Shown one piece after another: positions 56,353 to 64,000 of a stretch of DNA of 64,000 bases. The notes below the pieces were generated by a model that searched no databases, had not been told where the DNA came from, and was given only the letters and a program-made list of their open reading frames with translations. The translations under genes were made by a program, and so were the position numbers. The first letter of the stretch is position 1, and the number at the start of each line of letters is the position of its first letter. This stretch comes from Rothia nasisuis (lineage in GTDB: Bacteria; Actinomycetota; Actinomycetes; Actinomycetales; Micrococcaceae): NCBI RefSeq assembly GCF_928381405.1, contig NZ_CAKMSB010000001.1, positions 291,278 to 355,277 on the forward strand. The letters run 5' to 3'.

Positions 56353-57297
56353 TTACAGTAGCCTCTCTGCCAAATCCGCCTCCACCACCAGGTCTGTAAT
56401 CGCACCGGTAGCCAGGGCCCCACGCAGGGCCACGGCACGGTGACGGCCAGCGGCGGCGCACACGCGGCGTCCTATCTTCACCAACTCAGCCGGGGTTGGC
56501 CCCGTCGCCCGCTGATTTACGGCAAGGTCTGCCCAGGTGCCGTCCTCCCGCAGGAGCACCGTGCACATATCACCCACAATGCCCTGCCCCTGTAGCTCCC
56601 GCATCTGCCCCGCATCAAAATAGCCACCGCTATAGACATGTGACTTGAGCTCGCCGCCAAAAGCTCCCACACCGAAGAGGGCTATATCAGCCTGCCGCTG
56701 CACCGCCAGCACACCGCGAACGGACCGTTCCCGCCACATAGCCGCCTTAGTATCGGCAAAATCAAAGAAGGCAGGCACCGGAAAGTGCACCATCTGCGCC
56801 CCGTAGGCCGCCGAAACTTGCCCCAGAATCGCGCCCGAGTAAGGAATGCCCGTCTGCACGGCATTACCAGCCCCATTAAGCTGAACCACTGTAACCCCGG
56901 TGAGTGGCCGCTTGGGCAGAAACTGGGCCACCTCCGTCACTGTAGACCCCCAGGCCACACCTAGGGTAGTACCGGGCACAACCAGCGAATCAACCAGATT
57001 GGCTGTGGCTATAGCCACCCGTCGCATACGGGCCTGCTCGGTAGTGTGTTCCGGGGCGCGCACCACTGTGACCCGTACCCTGTAAAGGTCAGAGAGGCGC
57101 TTCTCTAAAGGGTCAGACCTGTAGGCCTTTTCATTGATCTGAACGGTCACAACACCGGCTTCACGTGCAGTTTTAAGCAGACGGGAGACGGTTGGGCGCG
57201 AGACCCCCAGCCGGGCCGATATAGCTGCCATGGTTAGGTGCTCCCCGTAGTAGAGCTGGGCAGCTTCAACCACCTGATTTGAACTTTTTTTCACCAC
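56353..57297 (-). CDS. SorC/DeoR-type sugar-binding transcriptional regulator, likely of glp genes
   Basis: 314 residues. The helix-turn-helix LTMAAISARLGVSRPTVSRLLKTAREAGVVTV is near residues 22-55, followed by the SorC effector domain (GTTLGVAWGSTVTEVAQFL; ADIALFGVGAFGGE; GDMCTVLLREDG). SorC proteins bind phosphorylated sugars or polyols. It is divergent from glpD with a 107-bp gap, so it probably controls the glycerol genes (inference). Confidence 0.9.
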   Translation of the reverse strand: MVKKSSNQVVEAAQLYYGEHLTMAAISARLGVSRPTVSRLLKTAREAGVVTVQINEKAYRSDPLEKRLSDLYRVRVTVVRAPEHTTEQARMRRVAIATANLVDSLVVPGTTLGVAWGSTVTEVAQFLPKRPLTGVTVVQLNGAGNAVQTGIPYSGAILGQVSAAYGAQMVHFPVPAFFDFADTKAAMWRERSVRGVLAVQRQADIALFGVGAFGGELKSHVYSGGYFDAGQMRELQGQGIVGDMCTVLLREDGTWADLAVNQRATGPTPAELVKIGRRVCAAAGRHRAVALRGALATGAITDLVVEADLAERLL

Positions 57298-57310
57298 ATA
57301 TGCAGTCTAA

Positions 57311-57366
57311 TTGAAATTTTGTTCACTGTGCTGGCGATTCCTTTCCTGCCCCGTTGAAATGGTGTC
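57311..57366. promoter_or_regulatory. Repeated TTGAAAT boxes between the SorC-type gene and glpD
   Basis: TTGAAATTTTGTTCA (57311-57325) and TTGAAATGGTGTCAA (57354-57368) are near-identical boxes 43 bp apart, about four helical turns. The first also has TGAA/TTCA symmetry. They are candidate regulator sites for the divergent promoters. Confidence 0.4.
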
Positions 57367-57404
57367 AAAGACACAAACCGGCAACCCGTCTAAGGAAGAT
57401 CCCA

Positions 57405-59168
57405 ATGACTGCCATCTTCACCACCCAGTCCTACCTCACCGCTGAAACCCGCACCACCGCTCTTGCCGCCATGACCGACGAGGCCGGAGTGGACGTCCTT
57501 ATCATCGGCGGCGGTGTGACCGGCGCAGGTATCGCCCTGGATGCCGCCACCCGCGGCCTGCGCACCGCCATCGTTGAGGCAGGCGACTGGGCGGCAGGCA
57601 CGTCTGCCTGGTCCTCCAAACTCGTGCACGGCGGCCTGCGCTACCTCTACAACCTCGACTTCAAGCTGGTTGCCGAAGCCCTCAAGGAACGCGGACTGCT
57701 ACTCGAACGCACCGCCCCTCACCTGGTCAAGGCCCAGCCCTTTCTTTGGCCCCTGAAAATGCCCGTCATTGAACGAGCCTACTCCGCCGTGGGTATTGGT
57801 CTCTACGACACCATGGCTCTTGCAGGGGCAGGCGGCCACCGCACCGTACCCGCTCAGCGTCACTTCACCAAGGAAGGCACCAAGAAGGTCTTCCCCGGTA
57901 TCAAGGGTTCAGCCTTCACCGGCGCTATCCAGTTCTACGATGCCCGCGTGGACGACGCCCGCCTGGTCATCGACCTCGTCCGCACCGCCGCAGGCTACGG
58001 TGCCTTGGCTGCCTCCCGCGCCCAGGTAACCGCTATCAACAAGGACGCCACCGGGCGGGTCACCGGCGCCCAGGTTGTTGACCTGGAGACCGGCGACGAA
58101 AAGACCGTTAAAGCCGCCCACATTATCAACGCAACCGGCGTGTGGACCGAAGAATCAGAATCCATGGCCACCAAGGAGCAAGGCCTAAAGGTGCTGGCCT
58201 CTAAGGGCGTTCATATCACCGTGCCCCGCGACCGTATCAAGGCAACCAGCGGTATCTTTACTAAAACCGAAAAATCCGTGCTCTTCATCATCCCCTGGCA
58301 GCGCTACTGGATTATCGGTACCACCGACACCCCCTACACCGAGGACCGCGAGCGCCCCGTCGCCACCCAGGCTGATATTCGCTACGTGCTCGACCAGGCC
58401 AACAAGCTGATTGCCGATGAGCTGACCGAAGCCGATATTATTAGCTCTTACGCCGGTCTGCGCCCCCTGCTGCAGCCGGTGGTCAAGAAGGGTGAGAACG
58501 CCGCCTCGACCAAGGTGTCTCGTGAGCACACGGTCATGGAGATTGCCCCCGGTATGAGCGCTATCGCCGGTGGTAAGTTGACCACTTACCGGGTCATGGC
58601 CAAGGACGCCGTGGACTTCGCTCTGGGCGACCGCGCCAAGGATTTGCCCTCTGCTACCGAAAACATCAAGCTGGTCGGTGCTGAAGGCTTTGAAGCCTTG
58701 GCGGCCCGCGCCGATGCGTTGGCTGCCGAGAACGGCTGGGACGCTGCCCGCGTGGAGCACCTGCTGGAGCGCTACGGCGCTGAGCTGGCCGATGTCATCT
58801 CACTGATTCAGGAGGACCCCTCCCTGGGTAATCCCTTGGAACAGGCACCCCAGTTCCTGCGGGCTGACGTGGCTATGGCAGTGCGAGCCGAAGGTGCCCT
58901 GCACCTGGAGGACGTGCTGGTGCGCCGCGTCCGCCTGGATCTTGAGGCTACCGACCGCGGCCTATCAGCCGCCGACGAAATCCTTGAGATCATGGCCGCT
59001 GAACTTGGCTGGGACGAGGCCGCAGTGGCCCGTGAGAAGGCTATCTACGCCGAGCGGGTACAGGCAATTGCCGCAGCTGAAACCCATACCGAGGACGCGG
59101 CCGCCGCGGCTGAGATTCTCGGGGCAACCCACGTTGCTCCCCGTCAAACCGTAGTTCCTGCCCACTAA
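57405..59168 (+). CDS. glpD: Aerobic glycerol-3-phosphate dehydrogenase
   Basis: About 587 residues. VLIIGGGVTGAGIALDAATRGL is the FAD loop, and WSSKLVHGGLRYL and ITGTTDTPY-type segments (IIGTTDTPYTEDRE) are family hallmarks. It oxidises glycerol 3-phosphate to DHAP at the membrane, feeding quinone. The ATG at 57405 with AAGGAAG is preferred over an ATG-less extension upstream. It is first of glpD-glpF-glpK. Confidence 0.95.
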   Translation: MTAIFTTQSYLTAETRTTALAAMTDEAGVDVLIIGGGVTGAGIALDAATRGLRTAIVEAGDWAAGTSAWSSKLVHGGLRYLYNLDFKLVAEALKERGLLLERTAPHLVKAQPFLWPLKMPVIERAYSAVGIGLYDTMALAGAGGHRTVPAQRHFTKEGTKKVFPGIKGSAFTGAIQFYDARVDDARLVIDLVRTAAGYGALAASRAQVTAINKDATGRVTGAQVVDLETGDEKTVKAAHIINATGVWTEESESMATKEQGLKVLASKGVHITVPRDRIKATSGIFTKTEKSVLFIIPWQRYWIIGTTDTPYTEDRERPVATQADIRYVLDQANKLIADELTEADIISSYAGLRPLLQPVVKKGENAASTKVSREHTVMEIAPGMSAIAGGKLTTYRVMAKDAVDFALGDRAKDLPSATENIKLVGAEGFEALAARADALAAENGWDAARVEHLLERYGAELADVISLIQEDPSLGNPLEQAPQFLRADVAMAVRAEGALHLEDVLVRRVRLDLEATDRGLSAADEILEIMAAELGWDEAAVAREKAIYAERVQAIAAAETHTEDAAAAAEILGATHVAPRQTVVPAH

Positions 59169-59190
59169 TATCACTCCAACCCTAACCACC

Positions 59191-59217
59191 GCCGGGTGCC
59201 TCTTGCATGTACCCGGC
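59191..59217 (+). terminator. Weak hairpin between glpD and glpF
   Basis: GCCGGGT (59191-59197) pairs with ACCCGGC (59211-59217), then CTTCACAG. With only a 7-bp stem it may stabilise or partly terminate the message. Confidence 0.35.
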
Positions 59218-59243
59218 CTTCACAGAAAACATAGAGGTCAACG

Positions 59244-60041
59244 ATGAGCTCACTACTGGCAGCTGGCGCTGAAGCTAGCATCCAGGCAAGCGCCCTCATC
59301 TCTGCTGATGGCAACGCCACTCTTCTCGGTGCTTTTGTCTCAGAGGTGATTGGCACCGGCATTCTGATTCTGCTGGGTGCTGGCGTGTGCGCCGCAGTCA
59401 CTCTGCCTAAGTCAGCGGCAAAGAACACCGACTGGCTGACCATCGCCTTCGGCTGGGGTTTTGCAGTTTTTGCTGCCGTTTACATGTCTGCCCCTTCAGG
59501 TGCTCACCTCAACCCCGCCGTCACCTTTGGCCTACTGCTTGCAGGTAACGACTTTGCCCCCGGGATTGCACCTGGTATCGGTCACTTCTTCGTCTACGTA
59601 GCAGCCCAAATGATTGGTGCCTTCCTTGGTGCCTGGGGTGCCTACCTGGTCTACAAGAAGCACTTTGACGAGGCAGAGCCCGGAACCACCAAGGGTATCT
59701 TCTCCACAGGCCCCGCTATCCGCTCCTATGGCTGGAACACCATCACCGAAGCCTTCGGCACCTTCGTGCTAGTTGGCTTCGTACTGGCTGCCGGTAGCAC
59801 TCCCTCAGGCCTAGGCCCTCTGGCCGTCGCTTTCATTGTTGTAGCTATCGGCCTCTCCCTAGGCACCCCTACCGGCTACGCCATCAACCCGGCCCGCGAC
59901 CTGGGCCCCCGTATCGCCCACGCCCTCATGCCCATCAAGGGCAAGGGTTCCTCCGACTGGGCCTACTCCTGGGTACCTGTAGTCGGCCCTCTCCTCGGTG
60001 CAACCGTAGCCGCCATTCTCGTCCCCACCCTGCTGGGCTAA
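59244..60041 (+). CDS. glpF: MIP-family glycerol facilitator
   Basis: 265 residues, six membrane helices. The two half-helix motifs are HLNPAVTFG (about residue 88-96) and INPARDLGPR (about 214-223). Asp after the second NPAR motif is typical of glycerol-conducting aquaglyceroporins. It admits glycerol for phosphorylation by GlpK. A 75-bp gap follows glpD; 86 bp precede glpK. Confidence 0.95.
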   Translation: MSSLLAAGAEASIQASALISADGNATLLGAFVSEVIGTGILILLGAGVCAAVTLPKSAAKNTDWLTIAFGWGFAVFAAVYMSAPSGAHLNPAVTFGLLLAGNDFAPGIAPGIGHFFVYVAAQMIGAFLGAWGAYLVYKKHFDEAEPGTTKGIFSTGPAIRSYGWNTITEAFGTFVLVGFVLAAGSTPSGLGPLAVAFIVVAIGLSLGTPTGYAINPARDLGPRIAHALMPIKGKGSSDWAYSWVPVVGPLLGATVAAILVPTLLG

Positions 60042-60127
60042 GCCGAGCGCCGGCGTCCGCGCCCTAAACTTAGATCAACCACCCGTTACCGTGCCAATGA
60101 AGGTGCGCTCACGAAAAGAGAAAAACC

Positions 60128-61681
60128 ATGTCACAGCTCCCCGAGCGTAAGAAGTACGTGCTCTCCATCGACCAGGGAACCACCAGCTCCCGCGCCATCC
60201 TCTTCACCAAGTCCGGTGAAATCAAGAGCGTCGGCCAGCACGAACACGAACAGATTTTCCCCAAGGCCGGCTGGGTCGAGCACGACCCCATGGAAATCTG
60301 GGAGAACGTACGAAAGTCCGTCGGTGAAGCCCTCACCAAGGCCGAAGTTAACCACCACGAAATTGCGGCCGTGGGCATCACCAACCAGCGCGAAACCGCC
60401 GTGGTCTGGGACAAGAACACCGGTAAGCCCGTTTACAACGCCATCGTCTGGCAAGACACCCGCACCCAGAAAATCTGTGACGAATTAGCTGGAGATAAGG
60501 GGCCCGGGCTCTACCACGACATCGTCGGCCTCAACCTGGCCACCTACTTCTCAGGCCCCAAGGTCAAGTGGATCCTCGACAACGTCGAAGGCGCCCGCGA
60601 AAAGGCTGAAGCAGGCGATTTGCTCTTCGGTAACACCGACACCTGGGTACTCTGGAACCTGACCGGTGGGGTCGAGGGCGGCGTGCACGTCACCGACGTG
60701 ACCAACGCTTCTCGCACCCTGCTCATGAACATCCGTACCCTGGCCTGGGACGAATCCATCGCATCCGACATGGGCATCCCCATGAGCATGTTGCCCGAGA
60801 TTAAGTCCTCCTCCGAAATCTACGGTTACGGCCGTTCCAAGGGCCTGCTCAACGGCACTCCCATCGCCGGTATCCTGGGCGATCAGCAGGCTGCTACCTT
60901 CGGCCAGGCCTGCTTCGAAAAGGGCATGGCTAAAAACACCTACGGCACCGGCAACTTCATGCTCATGAACACCGGCAACGAGCCCGTCATCTCAGAAAAC
61001 GGCCTACTCACCACCGTGGCCTACAAGCTGGGCGACGCCGACCCCGTCTACGCTCTGGAAGGTTCCGTAGCGGTCTCCGGCTCCCTGATCCAGTGGCTAC
61101 GCGATAATCTCAAGATGATTGATGACGCTGCCGAGTCAGAAAAGTTGGCTACCAGCGTTGAGAACTCCGGCGGCGCCTACGTCGTCCCCGCCTTCTCCGG
61201 CCTCTTCGCCCCCCACTGGCGGTCAGATGCCCGCGGCGTCATCGTTGGTCTGACCCGCTACGTCAACCGCGCCCACATCGTCCGCGCCGCTCTTGAAGCT
61301 ACCGCCTTCCAGACCCGCGAAGTGCTAGACGCCATGAATGCAGACGCTGAGGCAGCAGGTACCAAGGTCTCCCTGGAGGAACTGCGTGTCGACGGCGGTA
61401 TGACCGCCAACGAATTCCTCATGCAGTTCCAGGCCAACCTGCTGGGCGTACCTGTTATTCGCCCCAAGGTCATTGAAACCACCGCCCTGGGTGCCGCCTA
61501 CGCCGCCGGTATCGCCGTCGGCTTCTGGGAGGGCGAGCAGGACGTCATCGACAACTGGTCCGAAGACAAGCGCTGGGAACCCCAGATGGACAAGGACGAG
61601 GTCGAGCGCCAGTACCGCCTGTGGAAGAAGGCCGTCTCCAAGACCCTGGACTGGGTCGATGAGGACGTCGAGCAGGACTAG
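60128..61681 (+). CDS. glpK: Glycerol kinase
   Basis: 517 residues. [18 protein letters not shown] is the FGGY phosphate loop, [13 protein letters not shown] and WLRDNL with [21 protein letters not shown] follow. It phosphorylates glycerol entering via GlpF; GlpD then oxidises the product. Strong ribosome binding GAGAAAAACC precedes the ATG. Confidence 0.97.
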   Translation: MSQLPERKKYVLSIDQGTTSSRAILFTKSGEIKSVGQHEHEQIFPKAGWVEHDPMEIWENVRKSVGEALTKAEVNHHEIAAVGITNQRETAVVWDKNTGKPVYNAIVWQDTRTQKICDELAGDKGPGLYHDIVGLNLATYFSGPKVKWILDNVEGAREKAEAGDLLFGNTDTWVLWNLTGGVEGGVHVTDVTNASRTLLMNIRTLAWDESIASDMGIPMSMLPEIKSSSEIYGYGRSKGLLNGTPIAGILGDQQAATFGQACFEKGMAKNTYGTGNFMLMNTGNEPVISENGLLTTVAYKLGDADPVYALEGSVAVSGSLIQWLRDNLKMIDDAAESEKLATSVENSGGAYVVPAFSGLFAPHWRSDARGVIVGLTRYVNRAHIVRAALEATAFQTREVLDAMNADAEAAGTKVSLEELRVDGGMTANEFLMQFQANLLGVPVIRPKVIETTALGAAYAAGIAVGFWEGEQDVIDNWSEDKRWEPQMDKDEVERQYRLWKKAVSKTLDWVDEDVEQD

Positions 61682-61732
61682 GCCCCGGTCAGGTCAGGCT
61701 TCAGCGCTGTGCTAGCTGTCAGAGGCTGAAAT

Positions 61733-61775
61733 AATAGCCCTGCATCTTCACCTTTCGGTGAGGTGTAGGGCTATT
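61733..61775 (+). terminator. Terminator after glpK
   Basis: AATAGCCCT (61733-61741) pairs with AGGGCTATT (61767-61775), and CTTCACC/GGTGAGG pair inside, giving a long interrupted stem followed by CTTATG. It separates the glp unit from ogt. Confidence 0.8.
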
Positions 61776-61802
61776 CTTATGCTGCCCAACTAGACTGAGA
61801 AC

Positions 61803-62312
61803 ATGACCTACCACGCGCATACCCTCACACCGCTGGGAGAGATGATTCTTGCCTCGAACGAGCAGTCGCTCACCGGTGCCTGGTTCACCGGCCAGGCGCA
61901 CTTCCCCAGGCAGGAGGATCTGGGGCACCGCATTGAGATTGGTGACTGTGAGGTGCTGACCAACGCTCAGGCTCAGCTACTAGAGTATTTTGCCGGGCAA
62001 CGCACATCCTTTGACCTGCCTATTGACCCCAGTGGCTCCGATTTTCAGCTGGCAGTATGGGCGGCTCTGCGCGAGATACCCTACGGCTACACCACCACCT
62101 ACGGGGCTATTTCAAAAATTGTTGGCCCGGGTGCCCCAGCCCAGGCTGTCGGCCAGGCGGTAGGCCACAATAAGGTCTCAATTTTTATCCCCTGCCACCG
62201 GGTGGTAGCGTCAGACGGCAAGCTCACCGGTTACGCAGGTGGGCTGGAACGTAAAGAGTTTCTGCTGGCTCTCGAAGAGCCCAGCGCAGAGGTCGAAGGG
62301 CGACTTTTCTAA
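61803..62312 (+). CDS. ogt: Methylated-DNA--[protein]-cysteine S-methyltransferase
   Basis: 169 residues. FQLAVWAALREIPYGYTTTYGAISK and the active-site IPCHRVVASDGKLTGYAGGLERKEFLL, with acceptor Cys in PCHRV, are the family core. It repairs O6-alkylguanine by suicide transfer. Stop and the next ATG overlap (TAATG), coupling it to tag. Confidence 0.95.
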   Translation: MTYHAHTLTPLGEMILASNEQSLTGAWFTGQAHFPRQEDLGHRIEIGDCEVLTNAQAQLLEYFAGQRTSFDLPIDPSGSDFQLAVWAALREIPYGYTTTYGAISKIVGPGAPAQAVGQAVGHNKVSIFIPCHRVVASDGKLTGYAGGLERKEFLLALEEPSAEVEGRLF

Positions 62313-62998
62313 TGACCGATACCCGAGTAGGTAGCGACGGGCTACTACGCCCTGTGTGGGCTGCCGACGATGGTGATATGCAGACCTACTACGACACCGA
62401 ATGGGGTGTGCCCGTAACCGACGAGCAGGGTGTCTTTGAGCGCCTCTGCCTAGAAGGTTTTCAGGCCGGGCTCTCCTGGCGCACTATCTTGACCAAGCGC
62501 GAGGCCTTCCGCGAACTCTTTGAAGGTTTTGAGGTTGAGAAGGTTGCGGCTTTTACCGAGGACGACGTGGAGCGGCTAGCTATGGACGCCCGCATCATCC
62601 GCCACCGTGGCAAGGTTCGGGCGGCTATCGGCAACGCCCAGGCTACGCTTGCTCTGCGGTCAGCTGGCCAGGTGGAGACTCCCGGCGAAACCACCATCGG
62701 TCTGGAGGCGCGGACGCTTGCAGCAGGCCAGCAGGTTGAGGCAGGTTTACCCGCCCTCATCTGGTCTTTCCAGCCCGAGCGCACCCCAACCCCGGCCGTC
62801 CTCTCCGATATTCCTACCCAAGATTCCAACTCGCTGCTCCTTTCAAAGACCTTGAAGAAGCTGGGCTTTAAGTTCATCGGGCCCACCAGCGCCTACGCCA
62901 TGATGGAGGCTATCGGTGTGCTCGATACCCATCTGGTGACCTCCCACCGACGCGGCATCTCGGGCCTGTGGAACAAGGACGGCACGCGGCGAGGCTAG
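62312..62998 (+). CDS. tag: DNA-3-methyladenine glycosylase I (Tag family, zinc-site variant)
   Basis: 228 residues. YYDTEWGVPVTDEQGVFERLCLEGFQAGLSWRTIL is the Tag signature; the catalytic Glu lies in the LEGFQAGLSW region and GFKFIGPTSAYAMMEAIG closes the fold. It excises 3-methyladenine. The usual zinc ligands (E. coli Cys4, His17, His175, Cys179) are largely replaced: Val and Tyr at the N-terminus (RPVWAADD, YYDTEWG), and Ser for the last Cys (HLVTS). It is coupled to ogt as an alkylation-repair pair. Confidence 0.92.
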   Translation: MTDTRVGSDGLLRPVWAADDGDMQTYYDTEWGVPVTDEQGVFERLCLEGFQAGLSWRTILTKREAFRELFEGFEVEKVAAFTEDDVERLAMDARIIRHRGKVRAAIGNAQATLALRSAGQVETPGETTIGLEARTLAAGQQVEAGLPALIWSFQPERTPTPAVLSDIPTQDSNSLLLSKTLKKLGFKFIGPTSAYAMMEAIGVLDTHLVTSHRRGISGLWNKDGTRRG

Positions 62999-63047
62999 AG
63001 CCCATCGATTCGCGCGGGACACCTTACCGAAGCATATTTCTAGAACG

Positions 63048-63239
63048 TTAGCTGTAGGGGCCCATGAAACGTGAACCGTTGAGATGCATCATGTGGGTTG
63101 GCTCTTCAGCAATCCAGGCTTCGGTCTCCCACGCCAAATCAGCGATAAACTTGCGAAGCGTTGCACGGTTCGGAAAACAAGAAACGTAGACCAGCCCCGC
63201 AGAAGTCTGAGGCTTATTCAAAAGTCCCACCAGCAGCAT
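63048..63239 (-). pseudogene. C-terminal fragment of an unidentified protein
   Basis: A short frame whose last 40 residues (LRKFIADLAWETEAWIAEEP, then THMMHLNGSRFMGPYS) look like a real protein end. The upstream part overlaps an Rhs-like fragment in another frame near 63220-63239, where a GAGGCTTATTCA sequence occurs, so the 5' part appears lost or replaced. Family not recognised. Confidence 0.4.
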
Positions 63240-63493
63240 AAAACACCAACCCCCGCACCAGAAGAAAACACCTGCCCATACGCCCGCTTAGTGTTCGTAT
63301 AATTATCGGAATTAAAGCCAGTACATATCACCCCAGCAGCAGAACGCACCGAGGTCAACTGATGAGCCTCATCATAAGAAAACAGACGCAACCCGTCGGC
63401 AGAATCATCCACACCAACCATCAGGCCCTGGGGGCTGTAATAGGTGGTGGTGCTCTGCTCACCGTCGAGACCTAGCGTTCTCTTCCGAAACAC
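63218..63493 (-). pseudogene. Rhs/YD-repeat protein fragment
   Basis: 91 residues with RHS-like text: GEQSTTTYYSPQGLMVG and GLRLFSYDEAHQLTSVRS, the YD-repeat pattern. Rhs proteins run to thousands of residues, so this is a stub without start or toxin end. It lies beside a WXG100-like gene, as expected in decayed polymorphic-toxin loci. Confidence 0.55.
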
Positions 63494-63783
63494 CCGTCAA
63501 AGACTATATGACGAGATGTAACACCCCTCCTGCTGTGTCGCCCTTGAGAAAATTTTGTAACTGAAAATGAGTGAACTGAACATTAAACCCAAAGTCAGAA
63601 CATTGTTATTTTTCTCAAAAAGTTGAAGATGAAAGCTTCTTCAGGATGGGGGAGAGAAATGTAGTTAAGGTTTTGCGTTGACAACAGTAACCTCTAGTCA
63701 GGGCCACTAAGCCACCTTGGTGCAACTTATCTTGGCGGCTGGGGGCCTACCCTCAACCCATCACTATGAAAGGTAGCACCACC

Positions 63784-64000
63784 ATGTCACGCGTACTTTC
63801 CACCGAGGAAGCCAAATCAGCTATCTCCCGCATCCAGGAAATCATCAACGGCGGCCTAACCGAACAAATCTCTGCCCTTGACAGCCAAGGCCAGCTACTC
63901 TCAGACCCCAACAACTGGGACGGCCCCCTAGCCCAGCAGTTCCGTGGCTCAACCTGGCCCGAAACCAAGACCGCCCTCGATAAGGCCAAGACCGAACTGG
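63784..64000 (+). CDS. WXG100-like secreted protein N-terminus (cut by window end)
   Basis: 72 residues are visible before the window ends. MSRVLSTEEAKSAISRIQEI then NNWDGPLAQQFRGSTWPETKTALDKAKTEL forms two helices around a WxG turn (WDG), the layout of WXG100/ESX-like proteins and the N-terminal halves of polymorphic toxins. AAAGG precedes the ATG. The full length, and whether a toxin domain follows, cannot be seen. Confidence 0.6.
   Translation, partial: MSRVLSTEEAKSAISRIQEIINGGLTEQISALDSQGQLLSDPNNWDGPLAQQFRGSTWPETKTALDKAKTEL

Larger units (their letters stand above)
62999..63783. other. Remnant-rich spacer between tag and the WXG100-like gene
   Basis: 785 bp without an intact gene. It holds two fragments on the minus strand (63048-63239 and 63218-63493) in AT-rich DNA. 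Positions 63494-63770 show no convincing coding frame but contain the likely promoter of the next gene (AAAGTTGAAGAT ... TTGCGTTGACAAC region). Confidence 0.5.

Noticed and set aside
58185..58760. A 191-codon minus-strand frame opposite glpD
   Set aside because: Antisense shadow of GlpD, rich in Gly/Val/His as expected from codon mirroring.
1..64000. tRNA, rRNA or CRISPR arrays
   Set aside because: No T-loop/acceptor patterns, rRNA segments or regularly spaced repeats were recognised on reading either strand; a covariance or repeat-finder run would settle it.

Overview
The window looks like chromosomal DNA of a Micrococcaceae actinobacterium, most likely Rothia. The evidence is moderate-to-high GC with frequent GTG starts, Wag31/DivIVA, SepF, mycothione reductase, PknL with its Rv2175c-type substrate, GarA/FtsR and class II DAHP synthase. 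MurE carries a DDPH motif, which points to L-Lys rather than diaminopimelate peptidoglycan. The genus is an inference; no rRNA or tRNA gene was seen.

Layout. Positions 1-1200 are an AT-richer accessory patch: the tail of one unknown gene and an Abi_2/AbiF-like HEPN ribonuclease gene (minus strand). A GC-rich hairpin followed by a T-run sits between that gene's putative promoter and its ribosome binding site. Positions 1300-4000 hold a DUF4126 membrane protein, a divergent NAD(P)-binding protein/HxlR regulator pair and a DUF805 membrane protein. Positions 4041-30236 are one long minus-strand block. Read in transcription order it is mraZ, rsmH, ftsL, ftsI, murE, murF, mraY, murD, ftsW, murG, murC, ftsQ, ftsZ, pgeF, yggS, sepF, yggT, wag31, lspA, rluD, dnaE, i.e. 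the complete actinobacterial division and cell-wall cluster plus its usual downstream genes. Three GTGG-type decamers upstream of mraZ form a likely MraZ operator, and strong hairpins divide the block at ftsL/ftsI, ftsZ/pgeF, yggT/wag31 and wag31/lspA.

Positions 30599-42152 carry a DUF3040 protein, dinB, a polyprenyl diphosphate synthase, the Rv2175c-type/pknL divergent pair, class II DAHP synthase, a phospholipid acyltransferase, a long-chain acyl-CoA ligase with an unusual coiled-coil tail, and mycothione reductase with a small membrane protein. Positions 42330-50525 carry an azoreductase, a 217-bp palindromic element, pyruvate carboxylase, a ParA-type ATPase, and the locus gcvH - garA - ftsR - second MerR gene, as in other actinobacteria. 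Positions 50751-62998 hold putA with a divergent LysR gene, a DUF6318-like lipoprotein, a SorC-type regulator divergent from glpD-glpF-glpK, and the DNA-alkylation repair pair ogt-tag. Positions 63000-64000 contain broken Rhs-like remnants and the start of a WXG100-like gene cut by the window edge, probably the beginning of a polymorphic-toxin locus.

How it fits together: the window is dominated by cell-wall synthesis and division and by several of their presumed regulators (MraZ, FtsR, PknL). Central carbon and nitrogen functions (pyc, putA, gcvH/GarA, glpDFK) lie around it. The two edges hold defence or competition genes. The best candidate for an under-described system is the HEPN Abi gene with its structured leader at the left edge.
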